This document shows, piece by piece, positions 26,994 through 35,882 of a stretch of DNA of 64,000 bases. This stretch comes from Pseudomonas urmiensis (GTDB lineage: Bacteria > Pseudomonadota > Gammaproteobacteria > Pseudomonadales > Pseudomonadaceae). Position numbers and translations under genes: made by a program. The stretch covers positions 749,001-813,000 of the forward strand of contig NZ_JABWRE020000001.1 in assembly GCF_014268815.2 (NCBI RefSeq), in the 5' to 3' direction. The stretch's first letter is position 1; each line of letters opens with the position of its first letter. The notes below the pieces were generated by a model that worked only from the letters and a program-made list of their open reading frames with translations, searched no databases and was not told the DNA's origin.

Positions 26994-27887
26994 ATGGCCT
27001 CGACCCTGCCCGATCTGAAACTGCTACGCATCTTCGTCAGCGTGGTACGCCACCAGGGTTTCGCCAATGCCCAGCGCGAGCTGAACCTGTCGACCTCGGC
27101 GATCAGTACCTACATGAGTCAGCTCGAGAGTTCCTTGGGCATCGTCCTTTGCCACCGCGGGCGCGGAGGCTTCAGCCTGACCAGCAAGGGTGAGCTGTTT
27201 CATCAGGAGACCTTGCGTCTGCTCGCGGAAATGGACGGTTTCGAGCAATACGCGGCAGCGCTCAAGGGCGAGCTGCGCGGAACCCTCAACCTAGGGGTAA
27301 TCGACTCGACTGTCGGTGATCGCGCCTTGCCCCTGGCCGAGGCGATTGGCGCCTATAGCCAGGAGCATCCGGCGGTACATCTGCACTTGTCGGTCTCCAG
27401 CCCCTACGAACTGCAACTGGGCGTGCAGGACAACCGTCTGGACCTGGCCATTGGTGCCTTCTCTTCGCGCATGAGTGGCCTGGTCTATCAGCCGTTGTAT
27501 CGTGAACAGCACTGGCTGTATTGCAGCAGCCGGCACCCATTGTTCGTCGAACGGCGCATTCCCGAACCGGTGGTGACCCAGCAGCGCATGGTCGGCCGGG
27601 GTTATTGGAGCCAGGCCGAGCTGGCCCGGCATGGCTTCAAGCACAGCGCGGCAACCGTGGAAAGCATGGAAGCGCAGTTGATCCTGATTCTCTCCGGCGC
27701 CTACATCGGCTATTTGCCTGAGCATTACGCCCAGGCCTGGGTCGATAAAGGGGATCTACGGGTACTATCGCCGGCTACCTTCGGTTATCAGGCGCCATTC
27801 TCGCTGATCATCCGCCGAGGTCGCAGCCGTGAGCCATTGATCCAGACCTTCCGTGACCTGCTCAAAAGCCAGCTCAATGTAGGCTAG
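26994..27887 (+). CDS. gbuR: LysR-family regulator of guanidinobutyrase (GbuR-like)
   Basis: 297 residues from the ATG at 26994. The helix-turn-helix is PDLKLLRIFVSVVRHQGFANAQRELNLSTSAISTYMSQLESSLG, and the effector domain covers about residues 93-290. It is divergent from the guanidinobutyrase gene, with a clear palindrome between. In P. aeruginosa GbuR activates gbuA in response to 4-guanidinobutyrate; the same role is expected here by synteny. The ribosome binding site is weak (GCGGAA). Confidence 0.86.
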   Translation: MASTLPDLKLLRIFVSVVRHQGFANAQRELNLSTSAISTYMSQLESSLGIVLCHRGRGGFSLTSKGELFHQETLRLLAEMDGFEQYAAALKGELRGTLNLGVIDSTVGDRALPLAEAIGAYSQEHPAVHLHLSVSSPYELQLGVQDNRLDLAIGAFSSRMSGLVYQPLYREQHWLYCSSRHPLFVERRIPEPVVTQQRMVGRGYWSQAELARHGFKHSAATVESMEAQLILILSGAYIGYLPEHYAQAWVDKGDLRVLSPATFGYQAPFSLIIRRGRSREPLIQTFRDLLKSQLNVG

Positions 27888-28026
27888 GCAATACCGCATT
27901 TAGGACATTCCGTCTGACAGGGATAATTTCCTACAAAAAGTTGACCACTTTCATGCTGGCGCTCTGCTAAACCTCTACTTGCTTTGATGAAATTTCCCAT
28001 CATCTACACAAGCAAGGACTGCCCCG

Positions 28027-29592
28027 ATGCGCATGAATTTGCCCGTCACCGAGCATGAAAGAACCTTCTCCAGCGAGCAGCGGCTGATTTCCACCACCGA
28101 CCTCAACAGCCGCATTACCTATTGCAATGACGCATTCGTGGCGATCAGCGGTTTCACCTACGACGAATTGGTCGGGCAGACCCACAACCTGGTGCGTCAC
28201 CCGGACATGCCGCCGTCTGTCTTCGGTCATATGTGGGAAACCATCAAACAGGGCAAACCGTGGATGGGGGTGGTCAAGAATCGCTCCAAGAACGGCGACT
28301 TCTATTGGGTTAGCGCCTATGTCACGGCGATCTATGAAAATGGTCGGATCAGCGGCTACGAATCGGTGCGCTCGGTGCCTAGCCGAGAGCAGATCCGCCG
28401 TGCCGAGGCGCTTTATGCACGCCTGCGTAACGGTCGCAGTGCAGTCCCCTGGGCGGCGCGATTAGGCCACGGGCTGGGCCAGGGCTGGCCGCTGATCGGC
28501 GCGGGGCTGGTGTCGGCGGCCGGCTACCTGTGGCTGCAGCCCTATTCCGCGCTGGCGGTGCTGATGGCCAGCCAATTGTGCGCTTGGTATTTGATCGAGC
28601 ATCGGCACAATCGGGCCATCCAGCGCACCCTCGATGAGCATCCCAAAGCCTTCACCAGCCCTCTCGTGGCCTTGACCTACAGTGATAATCCCGGTCTGCA
28701 TGGCCAGTTGGACCTGGCCATCATCAGCGAAGAAGCGCGTTTGCAGACCGCGCTGACTCGCCTGGTCGATGCCGGTGTCGGGGTCAAGTCGCGCGCTGCG
28801 CAGTCGGCGGACCTGTCGGATGCCCAGGCGCAGATGCTCGATCGCCAGCGCAGCGAGACCGATCAGTCGGCCACCGCCATTGCGCAAATGGCCGCGACCA
28901 TCCAGCAAGTCACTCACAACGTGCAAAGCACCGCCCATGCGGCCAGCGACGCCGATCAGCTGGCCCAGCAAGGCAGCGACCTGGCGCAGCAGAGCCTGCA
29001 GGCGATGGGCAGCATGAGCGAGGCGGTCAACGACATCGGTCAGGCCGTGAATGCCTTGGCCGAGCAGACCCAGTCGATTGGCAGCGTGGTCGATGTGATC
29101 ACCTCGATTGCCGAGCAGACCAACCTGCTGGCACTCAATGCCGCGATCGAGGCGGCGCGGGCGGGCGAGCAGGGCCGCGGGTTTGCCGTGGTCGCCGACG
29201 AGGTGCGCTCGTTGGCACAGCGCACCCGGGCCTCCACCGATGAGATCCACCACATCATTGCCAGCCTGCGCGCGGGGGCTGAGCGCGCGGTGTCCACCGC
29301 CAATCGCGGCGAGCAGATCTCGCGCGACAGCGTGCACAGTGTCGAGGCGGTGCGTGAGGCATTGTCAGGCATTGCCCAGGCGGTCAGCCGTATCACTGGC
29401 ATGAGCCAGCAGATGGCGACAGCTTCGGAGCAGCAAAGCCATGTGGCCGAGGACATCAATCAGCAGATAACCCGCATCGCGCACTTGTGCGACCAGAGTG
29501 CGGGGCAGGCCAAGCAGGGGGCTGAAATCAGCCAGGACCTTGAGCGCATGGCCGAGTACCTGCACAGCCTGGCTGAACGTTTCAACCGATAG
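28027..29592 (+). CDS. aer: PAS-containing methyl-accepting chemotaxis protein (Aer type)
   Basis: 521 residues. An N-terminal PAS domain (about residues 20-120, [33 protein letters not shown]) is followed by a short double hydrophobic segment (about residues 155-195) and a cytoplasmic signalling domain. The conserved hairpin tip [32 protein letters not shown] lies near residues 358-390. There is no large periplasmic domain, as in the E. coli Aer energy-taxis receptor, where PAS binds FAD. P. putida has several Aer paralogues and I recall one (Aer-3) in this gene neighbourhood. A terminator follows at 29608-29631. Confidence 0.88.
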   Translation: MRMNLPVTEHERTFSSEQRLISTTDLNSRITYCNDAFVAISGFTYDELVGQTHNLVRHPDMPPSVFGHMWETIKQGKPWMGVVKNRSKNGDFYWVSAYVTAIYENGRISGYESVRSVPSREQIRRAEALYARLRNGRSAVPWAARLGHGLGQGWPLIGAGLVSAAGYLWLQPYSALAVLMASQLCAWYLIEHRHNRAIQRTLDEHPKAFTSPLVALTYSDNPGLHGQLDLAIISEEARLQTALTRLVDAGVGVKSRAAQSADLSDAQAQMLDRQRSETDQSATAIAQMAATIQQVTHNVQSTAHAASDADQLAQQGSDLAQQSLQAMGSMSEAVNDIGQAVNALAEQTQSIGSVVDVITSIAEQTNLLALNAAIEAARAGEQGRGFAVVADEVRSLAQRTRASTDEIHHIIASLRAGAERAVSTANRGEQISRDSVHSVEAVREALSGIAQAVSRITGMSQQMATASEQQSHVAEDINQQITRIAHLCDQSAGQAKQGAEISQDLERMAEYLHSLAERFNR

Positions 29593-29607
29593 CGCGTGAT
29601 CGTCTCT

Positions 29608-29631
29608 CCCACAGGGATGTGGGCTTTTTTT
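29608..29631 (+). terminator. Intrinsic terminator after aer-like gene
   Basis: Stem CCCACA/TGTGGG with loop GGGA, followed by C and seven T. It ends the chemotaxis receptor gene 16 bp after its stop codon. Confidence 0.85.
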
Positions 29632-29671
29632 CGGGTGGCTGTGGCAAAATTGCCTGAGCCAGGAGAACCCG

Positions 29672-30274
29672 ATGTCCAGACCCCGCTGCGAGCGCTGCCT
29701 GCGTGCGCAAGATCATTGTCTTTGCCCGTTGATTCCCCATCTTCAGAGCCGTACTCGCGTGGTGGTGTTGCAGCACCCGAGTGAGCGTTTGCATGCCCTC
29801 AATACCGCCCGTTTGGCAACCCTGGGGTTAGTCAATGCCGAGTTGCGGGTGGGCGAAGTGTTTGCCGATCTTGATCAGTTATTGGCGACGCCCGGGTATC
29901 GGCCGGTGCTGTTGTTTCCGGGAGAGCAGGCACAGGCCTTGGTGGGGTATGCGCAGGAGGGATGTGAATTGCCCTTTATGCTGATTGTGCCGGATGGGAC
30001 GTGGCGTAAGGCGCGTAAGCTTTTGTACCTCAATCCGTTGTTAGGGGAATTGCCGCGGGTGACGCTGGGGCAGGTTTTGCCTTCGCGGTATCGTTTGCGC
30101 AAGGCGCCCGAGGCAGGGGCTCTGTCTACGTTGGAGGCGGTGGTACAGGGGCTGAATGTGTTGGAGGCCCCAGGGTGTTTTGATCAGTTGTTGCGGCCGT
30201 TTGAGGCGTTGATCGAGGGGCAGATCAGGGCTATGGGGCGGGAGACGTTTGAGCGTAATCATGGGGGACGGTGA
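29672..30274 (+). CDS. tapT: DTW-domain tRNA-uridine aminocarboxypropyltransferase
   Basis: 200 residues, with AGGAGAACCCG before the ATG. An N-terminal zinc-binding cluster (RPRCERCLRAQDHCLCPLIP) is followed by the DTW-family fold with the signature VPDGTWRKARKL. The E. coli homologue TapT (YfiP) uses S-adenosylmethionine to make acp3U at position 47 of tRNA. GC-skewed codon use near the 3' end (runs of GGGG) is common in this genome. It is followed by a REP-containing repeat fragment. Confidence 0.9.
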   Translation: MSRPRCERCLRAQDHCLCPLIPHLQSRTRVVVLQHPSERLHALNTARLATLGLVNAELRVGEVFADLDQLLATPGYRPVLLFPGEQAQALVGYAQEGCELPFMLIVPDGTWRKARKLLYLNPLLGELPRVTLGQVLPSRYRLRKAPEAGALSTLEAVVQGLNVLEAPGCFDQLLRPFEALIEGQIRAMGRETFERNHGGR

Positions 30275-30321
30275 GGTTCTGGGTTTCTGGAATTTCTGAT
30301 TTTTGGCTTCGCACCCCTCTT

Positions 30322-30440
30322 TCCGGCTGGCGGTGAAACCCGTGGGAGCGGGCTTGCCCCGCGATGGCGTCCGACTATCCAACACACCACTATCGGCAGA
30401 TAAAGCCAACCCAGGCGCCGTCACTCACGTCGCGACTTCA
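30322..30440. repeat. Fragment of the composite repeat (REP, spacer, start of arm)
   Basis: Runs from CCGGCTGGCGG through GTGGGAGCGGGCTTGCCCCG and the spacer GGCGTCCGACTATCC to GTCGCGACTTCAGAG, and aligns along its length with 47493-47611. It contains the exact spacer that is missing at the right edge of the IS3 element at 6641. Only the centre of the composite is present; no long arm follows. Confidence 0.8.
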
Positions 30441-30447
30441 GAGCCTT

Positions 30448-31794
30448 TCAACGCTCCCTCATAGCCTCAGTCCGCGCCTTGAGCACCGGCTTCAACAGAT
30501 AATCCAGCACACTCTTCTGCCCAGTGATGATGTCCACCGTCGCCACCATCCCGGGGATGATCAGCAACGGCTTGTCGTCCCCGCCCAGGTGATTCTTGTC
30601 CGTACGCACCTGGATCAGATAAAACGCATTGCCCTTGTCATCGGTAACCGTGTCCGCCCCAATCAGCTCAAGCTTGGCCTTCAGACCGCCATAGATGGTG
30701 TAGTCATAGGCACTGAACTTGACCATCGCCGTCTGCCCCGGATGTAGGAACGCGACATCCTGCGGGCGCACCTTGGCTTCGATCAGCAGGTTATCCTCGA
30801 TCGGCACGATCTCCACCAGATCGCTGCCCGGCTGCACCACGCCACCAATGGTATTGACCTTCAGGAGCTTGACGATCCCGCGTACCGGCGACACCACCGT
30901 TGTGCGGTTGACCCGGTCATCGATGGCGATGCTGGTCGCGGCAATCTTCGACAGCTCCGTGCGTTTATCGTTGAGCTCCTTGGCCGCCTCGGAGCGGAAG
31001 GTCGCATCCGACTCTTGGATCTTGCTCTTGATCTCCGCCACCGCCGCCTCGGCACGTGGGATGGCCAAGCTGGTGGCATTGAGCTGGCCGCGGGCTTCGA
31101 CGGTGCGCTGTTTCAGGCGCAGGATTTCCACCGGGGAAATCGCCCCAGTGCCCACCAGCGGCGAGGACATGTTCAGCTCCTGCTGGAGCAAGCCCAGGGC
31201 AGAGCGGTACTGGTCGACCTTGGAGCGGAACTCGGCAAGCTCCTGGGTCTTCTGCCGCAGTTGCTCATTGAGCGTCTGCTTCTCGCTGGCCAGGCGCCGC
31301 TGGCGCGATTGATACAAGGCGGTTTCATCCTCGGCGACTTGTGGCGCTTTGGCGCGCACTTCGTCCGACAGCTCGAACGGGCGGCCTTCAGCCTCCGCCG
31401 ACAAGCGCTCGACCTGCGCCGTCAATGCATAGCGATCGGCCTCGCTTTCACCCTTGTTGGAGCGAAAACGGGTGTCGTCCAGGCGCAGCAGCGTCGCGCC
31501 TTTATCGACCATCTGGCCCTCGCGGACGAAGATCTCGGTGACGATGCCGCCTTCCAGGTTCTGGATCACCTGCACCTTGCTCGAGGGAATGGCCTTGCCT
31601 TCGCCGACTGTGACCTCATCGAGCACGGCGAAGCTGGCCCAGGTCAGCGCCACCAATAGCAGCGCGGCGGCCAGCCATACGGTCAGGCGTGACAGGCGCG
31701 GCGCGTCCTGCAAGGTGGCGCCGGCAAGCTCCGGCATATAGTCGCGCTCGGCGCTCTTGCCGGTGCCCTGCAAATAACTGCGCATGATGGACAT
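30448..31794 (-). CDS. Type I secretion membrane-fusion protein (HlyD/LapC-like)
   Basis: 448 residues. One transmembrane helix (about residues 36-58, LTVWLAAALLLVALTWASFAVL) is followed by a lipoyl-like half motif (GGIVTEIFVREGQMVDKGATLLRLDD), a long coiled coil (about residues 110-285) and a returning beta domain with VVSPVRGIVKLLKVNTIGGVVQPGSDLVEIVP. It bridges the inner-membrane ABC exporter and the TolC-like pore. The ATG at 31794 follows GAGGAGTAGGTCC. It is the third gene of the tolC-ABC-hlyD operon divergent from the adhesin, and is probably dedicated to it. Confidence 0.93.
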   Translation of the reverse strand: MSIMRSYLQGTGKSAERDYMPELAGATLQDAPRLSRLTVWLAAALLLVALTWASFAVLDEVTVGEGKAIPSSKVQVIQNLEGGIVTEIFVREGQMVDKGATLLRLDDTRFRSNKGESEADRYALTAQVERLSAEAEGRPFELSDEVRAKAPQVAEDETALYQSRQRRLASEKQTLNEQLRQKTQELAEFRSKVDQYRSALGLLQQELNMSSPLVGTGAISPVEILRLKQRTVEARGQLNATSLAIPRAEAAVAEIKSKIQESDATFRSEAAKELNDKRTELSKIAATSIAIDDRVNRTTVVSPVRGIVKLLKVNTIGGVVQPGSDLVEIVPIEDNLLIEAKVRPQDVAFLHPGQTAMVKFSAYDYTIYGGLKAKLELIGADTVTDDKGNAFYLIQVRTDKNHLGGDDKPLLIIPGMVATVDIITGQKSVLDYLLKPVLKARTEAMRER

Positions 31795-31815
31795 GGACCT
31801 ACTCCTCGAAGACGT

Positions 31816-33960
31816 CTACAGGGCCGCGCCGATACGACCTTTGCGCAGTGCGTCGATGACCGCATCCTTCGGTCCGTCGGCGACGATCTTGCCGTTGTCC
31901 AACACCAGTAGCCGGTCCACCAGGCTGAGCATCGAGGTGCGGTGGGTGACCAGCAGCACGGTTTTGCCCGGCACCCATTGCAGCAGGCGCTGGCGCAGTT
32001 GCTCTTCGCCGCTGTTGTCCATGTGGCTGGTCGGCTCGTCGAGGATCAGGATCGGCGGCTCCAGCAGCAGAGCCCTGGCCAGCAGGACGGCCTGGCGTTG
32101 GCCGCCAGAGAGCAGTTGGCCGCGCTCACCCACTGGCCGGTCGAACCCTTGCGGGTGTTGCCGGGCCAGTTCGCTGACGCCCGTCAGCTCGGCGACCTCC
32201 AGCATGCGCGCGTCGCTGACATGCCGCGCGCCGAGGGTCAGGTTATCGCGCAGGCTGCCAGCCAGCAGCGGCAGGTCGTGGGCGACATAGCCAATCTGGC
32301 TGCGCAGGTCGGCGATGTCCAGCTGACGCAGGTCGAGGTTGTCCAGTAATACCTGGCCTTCGTCCGGGTGATGAAAGCCCATCAACAATCGCCCCAGGGT
32401 GCTCTTGCCCGAGCCGCTGCGGCCGATGATGCCGATGCGCTCGCCCGGTTGCACGGTCAGGTTGACGTCGTTGAGGGCGGCGGCGGTTTGCCCGGGGTAG
32501 CGGAAGGTCACATGGCTGACGCCGATGCCGCCCTGGAGCGTGGTGTGTTCCAACGCCTGCTGGTCCAGCTGGCGTTCCTGCGGCAGGGCCATCAGCGCGT
32601 CGGTGCTGCGCATGGTCAGCTGGGCTTGCTGATAGCGAGTGATCAGCCCGGCGATCTGCCCCAGCGGCGCCAACACCCGGCTGCCGAGCATATAGCTGGC
32701 GACCAGGGCGCCGACGCTGAGATTGCCGGCAATGATGCTGTAGACCCCCGCGACGATGGTCGCCATGCCGCAGAACTGCTGGATGAACAGGGTGCCGTTA
32801 CTGGCCAGCGAAGACAGGTTGCGCGCGTGTGCATCAAGCCGGGCGATGGCGCCGTTGGTGTGCTCCCAGTGATACTGGCGCTCGCTCTCGGCGCCGCAGG
32901 CCTTGAGGGTTTCCAGGCCGCCGAGGGTCTCGATCAGCAGGGCCTGGCGTACCGCGCCCAGGCTCAGGCTTTTCTCCACCGTGTCGCGCAGGCGGATCTG
33001 GATGAACAGGGCAAAGCCCACTGCCAGCGGAAACGCCACCAACGGAATCACCACCAGCCAGCCACCGAGCAGGCCGATCACCACCAGCATCAACGCCACG
33101 AACGGCAGGTCGATGATGCTGGTCAGGGTCACCGCCGTGAGGAATTCACGCAGGCCCTGGAAGTCGTGAATGCTCTGGGCAAAGCCGCCGATGGTCGCTG
33201 GGCGGGCTTTCATCGACATGCCGGTGATGCGTTCGAACAGGGTGGCGGAGAGGATTAGGTCGGTCTTCTTGCCGGCCTGGTCGAGCAGGTGGGCGCGGAC
33301 CATGCGCAGGACCATTTCAAATGCGGTGCCGATGAACAAGCCGGCGACCAGCACCCAGAGGGTCGAGATAGCCTGGTTGGGCACCACCCGATCGTACGTC
33401 TGCATGACGAACAGCGGCACCATCAGGCCCAGCAGGTTGATCAGCAGGCTGGCTAGCAACGCATCACTGTACAACCAGCGCGAATGGCGCAAGGTATCGC
33501 GGAACCAGGCATCGACTCTTGGCATCAGCGGCGTGCGCAGGTTTTCCAAGGTATGCCGCGGCCGGGCAAACAGGGCCTGGCCGCAGTAGGCCTGCTCCAG
33601 CACCTGGCGCTCGACCCATTGCTCGCCGCCTTCAGCTTCACAGGGCAGGATCAGCGCTCGGCCATCCTCGCCCCAGCGCTGCAGCACAGCGCTGCGGCCA
33701 TCGTTGAGCAACAGCAGGACGGGCAAGTTCAGCGCCGAGATCGCCGACAGTTCGCGCGTCAGCACGCGCGCCTGCAAGCCGGCGCGGGCGGCGGCCCGTG
33801 GTAGCAGCTCCTGGCCCAGGCGCTGCTCGGCCAGGGGCAGGCCGCTGCACAGGCTGGCGCGGCTGGCCGGGCAGCCATGCAGTTTGCACAGGATCAGCAG
33901 GCCATCGAGCAACGGATCATCGACGTCCAGACGCGGCTGGGGTGTTTGCATACTGGTCAC
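31816..33960 (-). CDS. Type I secretion ABC exporter with C39-like domain (LapB-like)
   Basis: 714 residues from a GTG preceded by AGGAG. An N-terminal C39-peptidase-like domain (about residues 1-130) appears degenerate: the expected catalytic His position reads PVLLLLNDG. This is typical of RTX exporters that bind but do not cleave their cargo. A six-helix membrane domain (about residues 155-430) and an ATPase domain follow, with Walker A GRSGSGKST, signature LLSGGQRQAVLLARALL and Walker B ILILDEPTSHMD. It exports a large RTX protein in one step from cytoplasm to surface. It overlaps no neighbour; spacing to hlyD is 21 bp. Confidence 0.93.
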   Translation of the reverse strand: MTSMQTPQPRLDVDDPLLDGLLILCKLHGCPASRASLCSGLPLAEQRLGQELLPRAAARAGLQARVLTRELSAISALNLPVLLLLNDGRSAVLQRWGEDGRALILPCEAEGGEQWVERQVLEQAYCGQALFARPRHTLENLRTPLMPRVDAWFRDTLRHSRWLYSDALLASLLINLLGLMVPLFVMQTYDRVVPNQAISTLWVLVAGLFIGTAFEMVLRMVRAHLLDQAGKKTDLILSATLFERITGMSMKARPATIGGFAQSIHDFQGLREFLTAVTLTSIIDLPFVALMLVVIGLLGGWLVVIPLVAFPLAVGFALFIQIRLRDTVEKSLSLGAVRQALLIETLGGLETLKACGAESERQYHWEHTNGAIARLDAHARNLSSLASNGTLFIQQFCGMATIVAGVYSIIAGNLSVGALVASYMLGSRVLAPLGQIAGLITRYQQAQLTMRSTDALMALPQERQLDQQALEHTTLQGGIGVSHVTFRYPGQTAAALNDVNLTVQPGERIGIIGRSGSGKSTLGRLLMGFHHPDEGQVLLDNLDLRQLDIADLRSQIGYVAHDLPLLAGSLRDNLTLGARHVSDARMLEVAELTGVSELARQHPQGFDRPVGERGQLLSGGQRQAVLLARALLLEPPILILDEPTSHMDNSGEEQLRQRLLQWVPGKTVLLVTHRTSMLSLVDRLLVLDNGKIVADGPKDAVIDALRKGRIGAAL

Positions 33961-34024
33961 GATGGCCTACTCCTGCCGCATTTGGAGGGGGTACGGCTCC
34001 GTCCGAACGTAGCTCCCTGAACGA

Positions 34025-35398
34025 CTAACGCATCTCGGGCAACCTGGCCTCACTGCGTACTTCGCTCTTGGCAATGGCTTCGGGGGGCAGCGAGATGCGC
34101 TGCTTGCTCAGCAGTTCACCCATGGTCGCTAGCACCCGGTACATCGAATACTCCTCGGTGTAGCGCACTTCGGTGTAGCGCCGGTTGGCGTTGTACAGCT
34201 CGTTCTCGCTGTCCAGCACATCGAGCAGGGTACGTTGGCCTAGGCCGAATTGGTCCTGGTAGGCCGCCCGCACGCGCTGGGTGGTCTCGGCGTATTCGCG
34301 GGCGGTAGGGGTTTGCTTGCGTGCATTGTTCATGGCGTTCCACGACAGGCTGAGGTTTTCGTTCAGCTCGCGCAGGGCATTGTTGCGGATGTCCAGGGCC
34401 TGGTTGATCTTGTGCGCGTCGGACTGCAGGCGAGCCTTGTCGCTGCCGCCACGGAACAGGTTGTAGCTCAGCTCGACGCCAGCCTGCCAGTCATTGTTGC
34501 TGTGGCCGCGCTCCCCGCCCAGGTTGTTGTTGGCGCCGGTGGCCAGCACTGCGTCCAGGCGTGGGTAGAAGGGCGACTTGGCCACTTCGTACTGTTGCTC
34601 GGCAGCATTCACGTCGGCCTGGGCAGAACGCAGGTAGGGGTTGTTCTCTTGCATGCCGCGGCGTGCGTCTTCTAGGTTGGAAGGCATTTGCACTTTGATC
34701 GTGGAGGGCGTTTCCAGTTCGTCGGGAACGCGGCCGACCACGCTGTAGAAGTTGGCCTCGGCGTCGGCCAGATCGACCTCAGCGGTATCCAGGTTGTTTT
34801 CTGCCAGGGCACGACGGGCGCGGGACTGATCAAGGTCAGCGGTGCTGCCGACGCCACGCTCGCTGCGCAGACCGATCTGGTCGTTGACGCGTAGGTGGGC
34901 TTGCAGGTTGTTCTTGGCCAACGTCACCAGCTCGCGACGCTTGAGCACTTCCAGGTACACCTCGATGGTGCGCAAGGCGATGTCCTGGGCGACTGCCTGG
35001 GTGTAGTAGGCGCGCGAATTGGCCACCGCCTCCGTGCGTCCAACTTCGTTGGCGGTGTTGAAGCCGTCGAAGATCATCTGGCGCAGGCGCAGCTCCGACT
35101 GGGTGTAGTTCAGCGTTTCCTTGTTGTGGTTACGCGTACCGTCTGGGTTGAGTCCGCGGGTGTTGAGGTTGTCGGAGCGCTGGCGGCCGTAGCCGGCTAC
35201 CAGGTCAACGCTTGGGTAAAACCCCCCACGGGCAAATTTCACATCTTCATCGGCCGACAACCGACTGTTGCGATAAGAGCTGATTTCCGGGTGATGGTCC
35301 ACGGCGTTCTGAACAGCTTCGTTAAGCGACATCGCCTGAACGTTGGCGCACGCCGCAGCCAACAGGATTGCACTGGTGATGGGGGTAAGAACGCGCAT
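34025..35398 (-). CDS. TolC-family outer-membrane protein of the type I system (LapE-like)
   Basis: 457 residues from the ATG at 35398 (AGGGAG nine bases upstream). A signal peptide (MRVLTPITSAILLAAACANVQA) is followed by two OEP repeats of the TolC family, with SLNEAVQNAVDHHPEISSYRNSRLSADEDVKFARGGFYPSVDL at the start and GQRTLLDVLDSENELYNANRRYTEVRYTEEYSMYRVLATMG near the end. It forms the outer-membrane channel of the secretion system. First gene of the minus-strand operon. In P. putida KT2440 the equivalent locus, as I recall, holds an agglutination protein of this family. Confidence 0.92.
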   Translation of the reverse strand: MRVLTPITSAILLAAACANVQAMSLNEAVQNAVDHHPEISSYRNSRLSADEDVKFARGGFYPSVDLVAGYGRQRSDNLNTRGLNPDGTRNHNKETLNYTQSELRLRQMIFDGFNTANEVGRTEAVANSRAYYTQAVAQDIALRTIEVYLEVLKRRELVTLAKNNLQAHLRVNDQIGLRSERGVGSTADLDQSRARRALAENNLDTAEVDLADAEANFYSVVGRVPDELETPSTIKVQMPSNLEDARRGMQENNPYLRSAQADVNAAEQQYEVAKSPFYPRLDAVLATGANNNLGGERGHSNNDWQAGVELSYNLFRGGSDKARLQSDAHKINQALDIRNNALRELNENLSLSWNAMNNARKQTPTAREYAETTQRVRAAYQDQFGLGQRTLLDVLDSENELYNANRRYTEVRYTEEYSMYRVLATMGELLSKQRISLPPEAIAKSEVRSEARLPEMR

Positions 35399-35882
35399 GG
35401 GGTACATCTCCCTGGTCTCTAAATGTGTCCTGCGTTCGTCAATAAAATGACGAAATATAATGAGCAAACCGTCTCAGGTTTGTTACAACAGAGCTAAGAA
35501 CATTTAGCGGGCGAGCTAAGAAGATTTTTTCATAATGGATATGCGAAAAAAAACTTATGCGGTCTAAGGATTACGGGACATTGTTCTTATCACATGGTCC
35601 GGAATACGAGCTGCAAACAGCAGGTTTGGGCCATCGCGAAAGGTTCCAGAATTTTTGCAGCTAAGCGAAACGGAAAAGGAGATCAAGGCGGTATTTGGCG
35701 ACAAAAAATTGTCGCTCAATGATGGCAAAACTTCATCATTGCTATCGCCTCGCGTGTCACCTGAGAGCTCCAATCTCATGGTTGAGACAGACGCGAACGG
35801 GGTGCTCGGCATCCATCGCTTCTCCTGATCTGCAGTACGCCAGTTGGCTGCGAAATCCGATCAGCAGGGGAGGCGTGCGCGC
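35399..35882. other. AT-rich divergent regulatory region of the adhesin locus
   Basis: 484 bp between the tolC-like and adhesin starts, clearly more AT-rich than its neighbours. It contains the FleQ-like box, a TATAAT word at 35456-35461, and two perfect seven-base hairpins in the presumed adhesin leader: GCGACAA-AAAA-TTGTCGC at 35698-35715 and AATGATG-N9-CATCATT at 35718-35740. A frame in register with the adhesin is open from 35568 to a stop at 35826 without an ATG. No convincing gene is present. Confidence 0.5.
35438..35451. promoter_or_regulatory. Candidate FleQ box
   Basis: GTCAATAAAATGAC differs at one lower-weight position from the published FleQ consensus GTCAATAAATTGAC and forms a GTCA/TGAC dyad. 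It lies 40 bp upstream of the tolC start and 432 bp upstream of the adhesin start. FleQ is the cyclic-di-GMP-responsive regulator of adhesin and exopolysaccharide genes in Pseudomonas. No binding data exist here. Confidence 0.55.

Noticed and set aside
27960..28026. Possible FliA (sigma-28) promoter before the aer-like gene
   Set aside because: TAAACCTC-N11-ATGAAATT matches only the first half of the consensus; the second half is too far from GCCGATAA.
34116..34343. Short minus-strand frame inside the tolC-like gene
   Set aside because: Alternative-frame shadow on the same strand; no start signal, and the tolC frame has clear OEP motifs.
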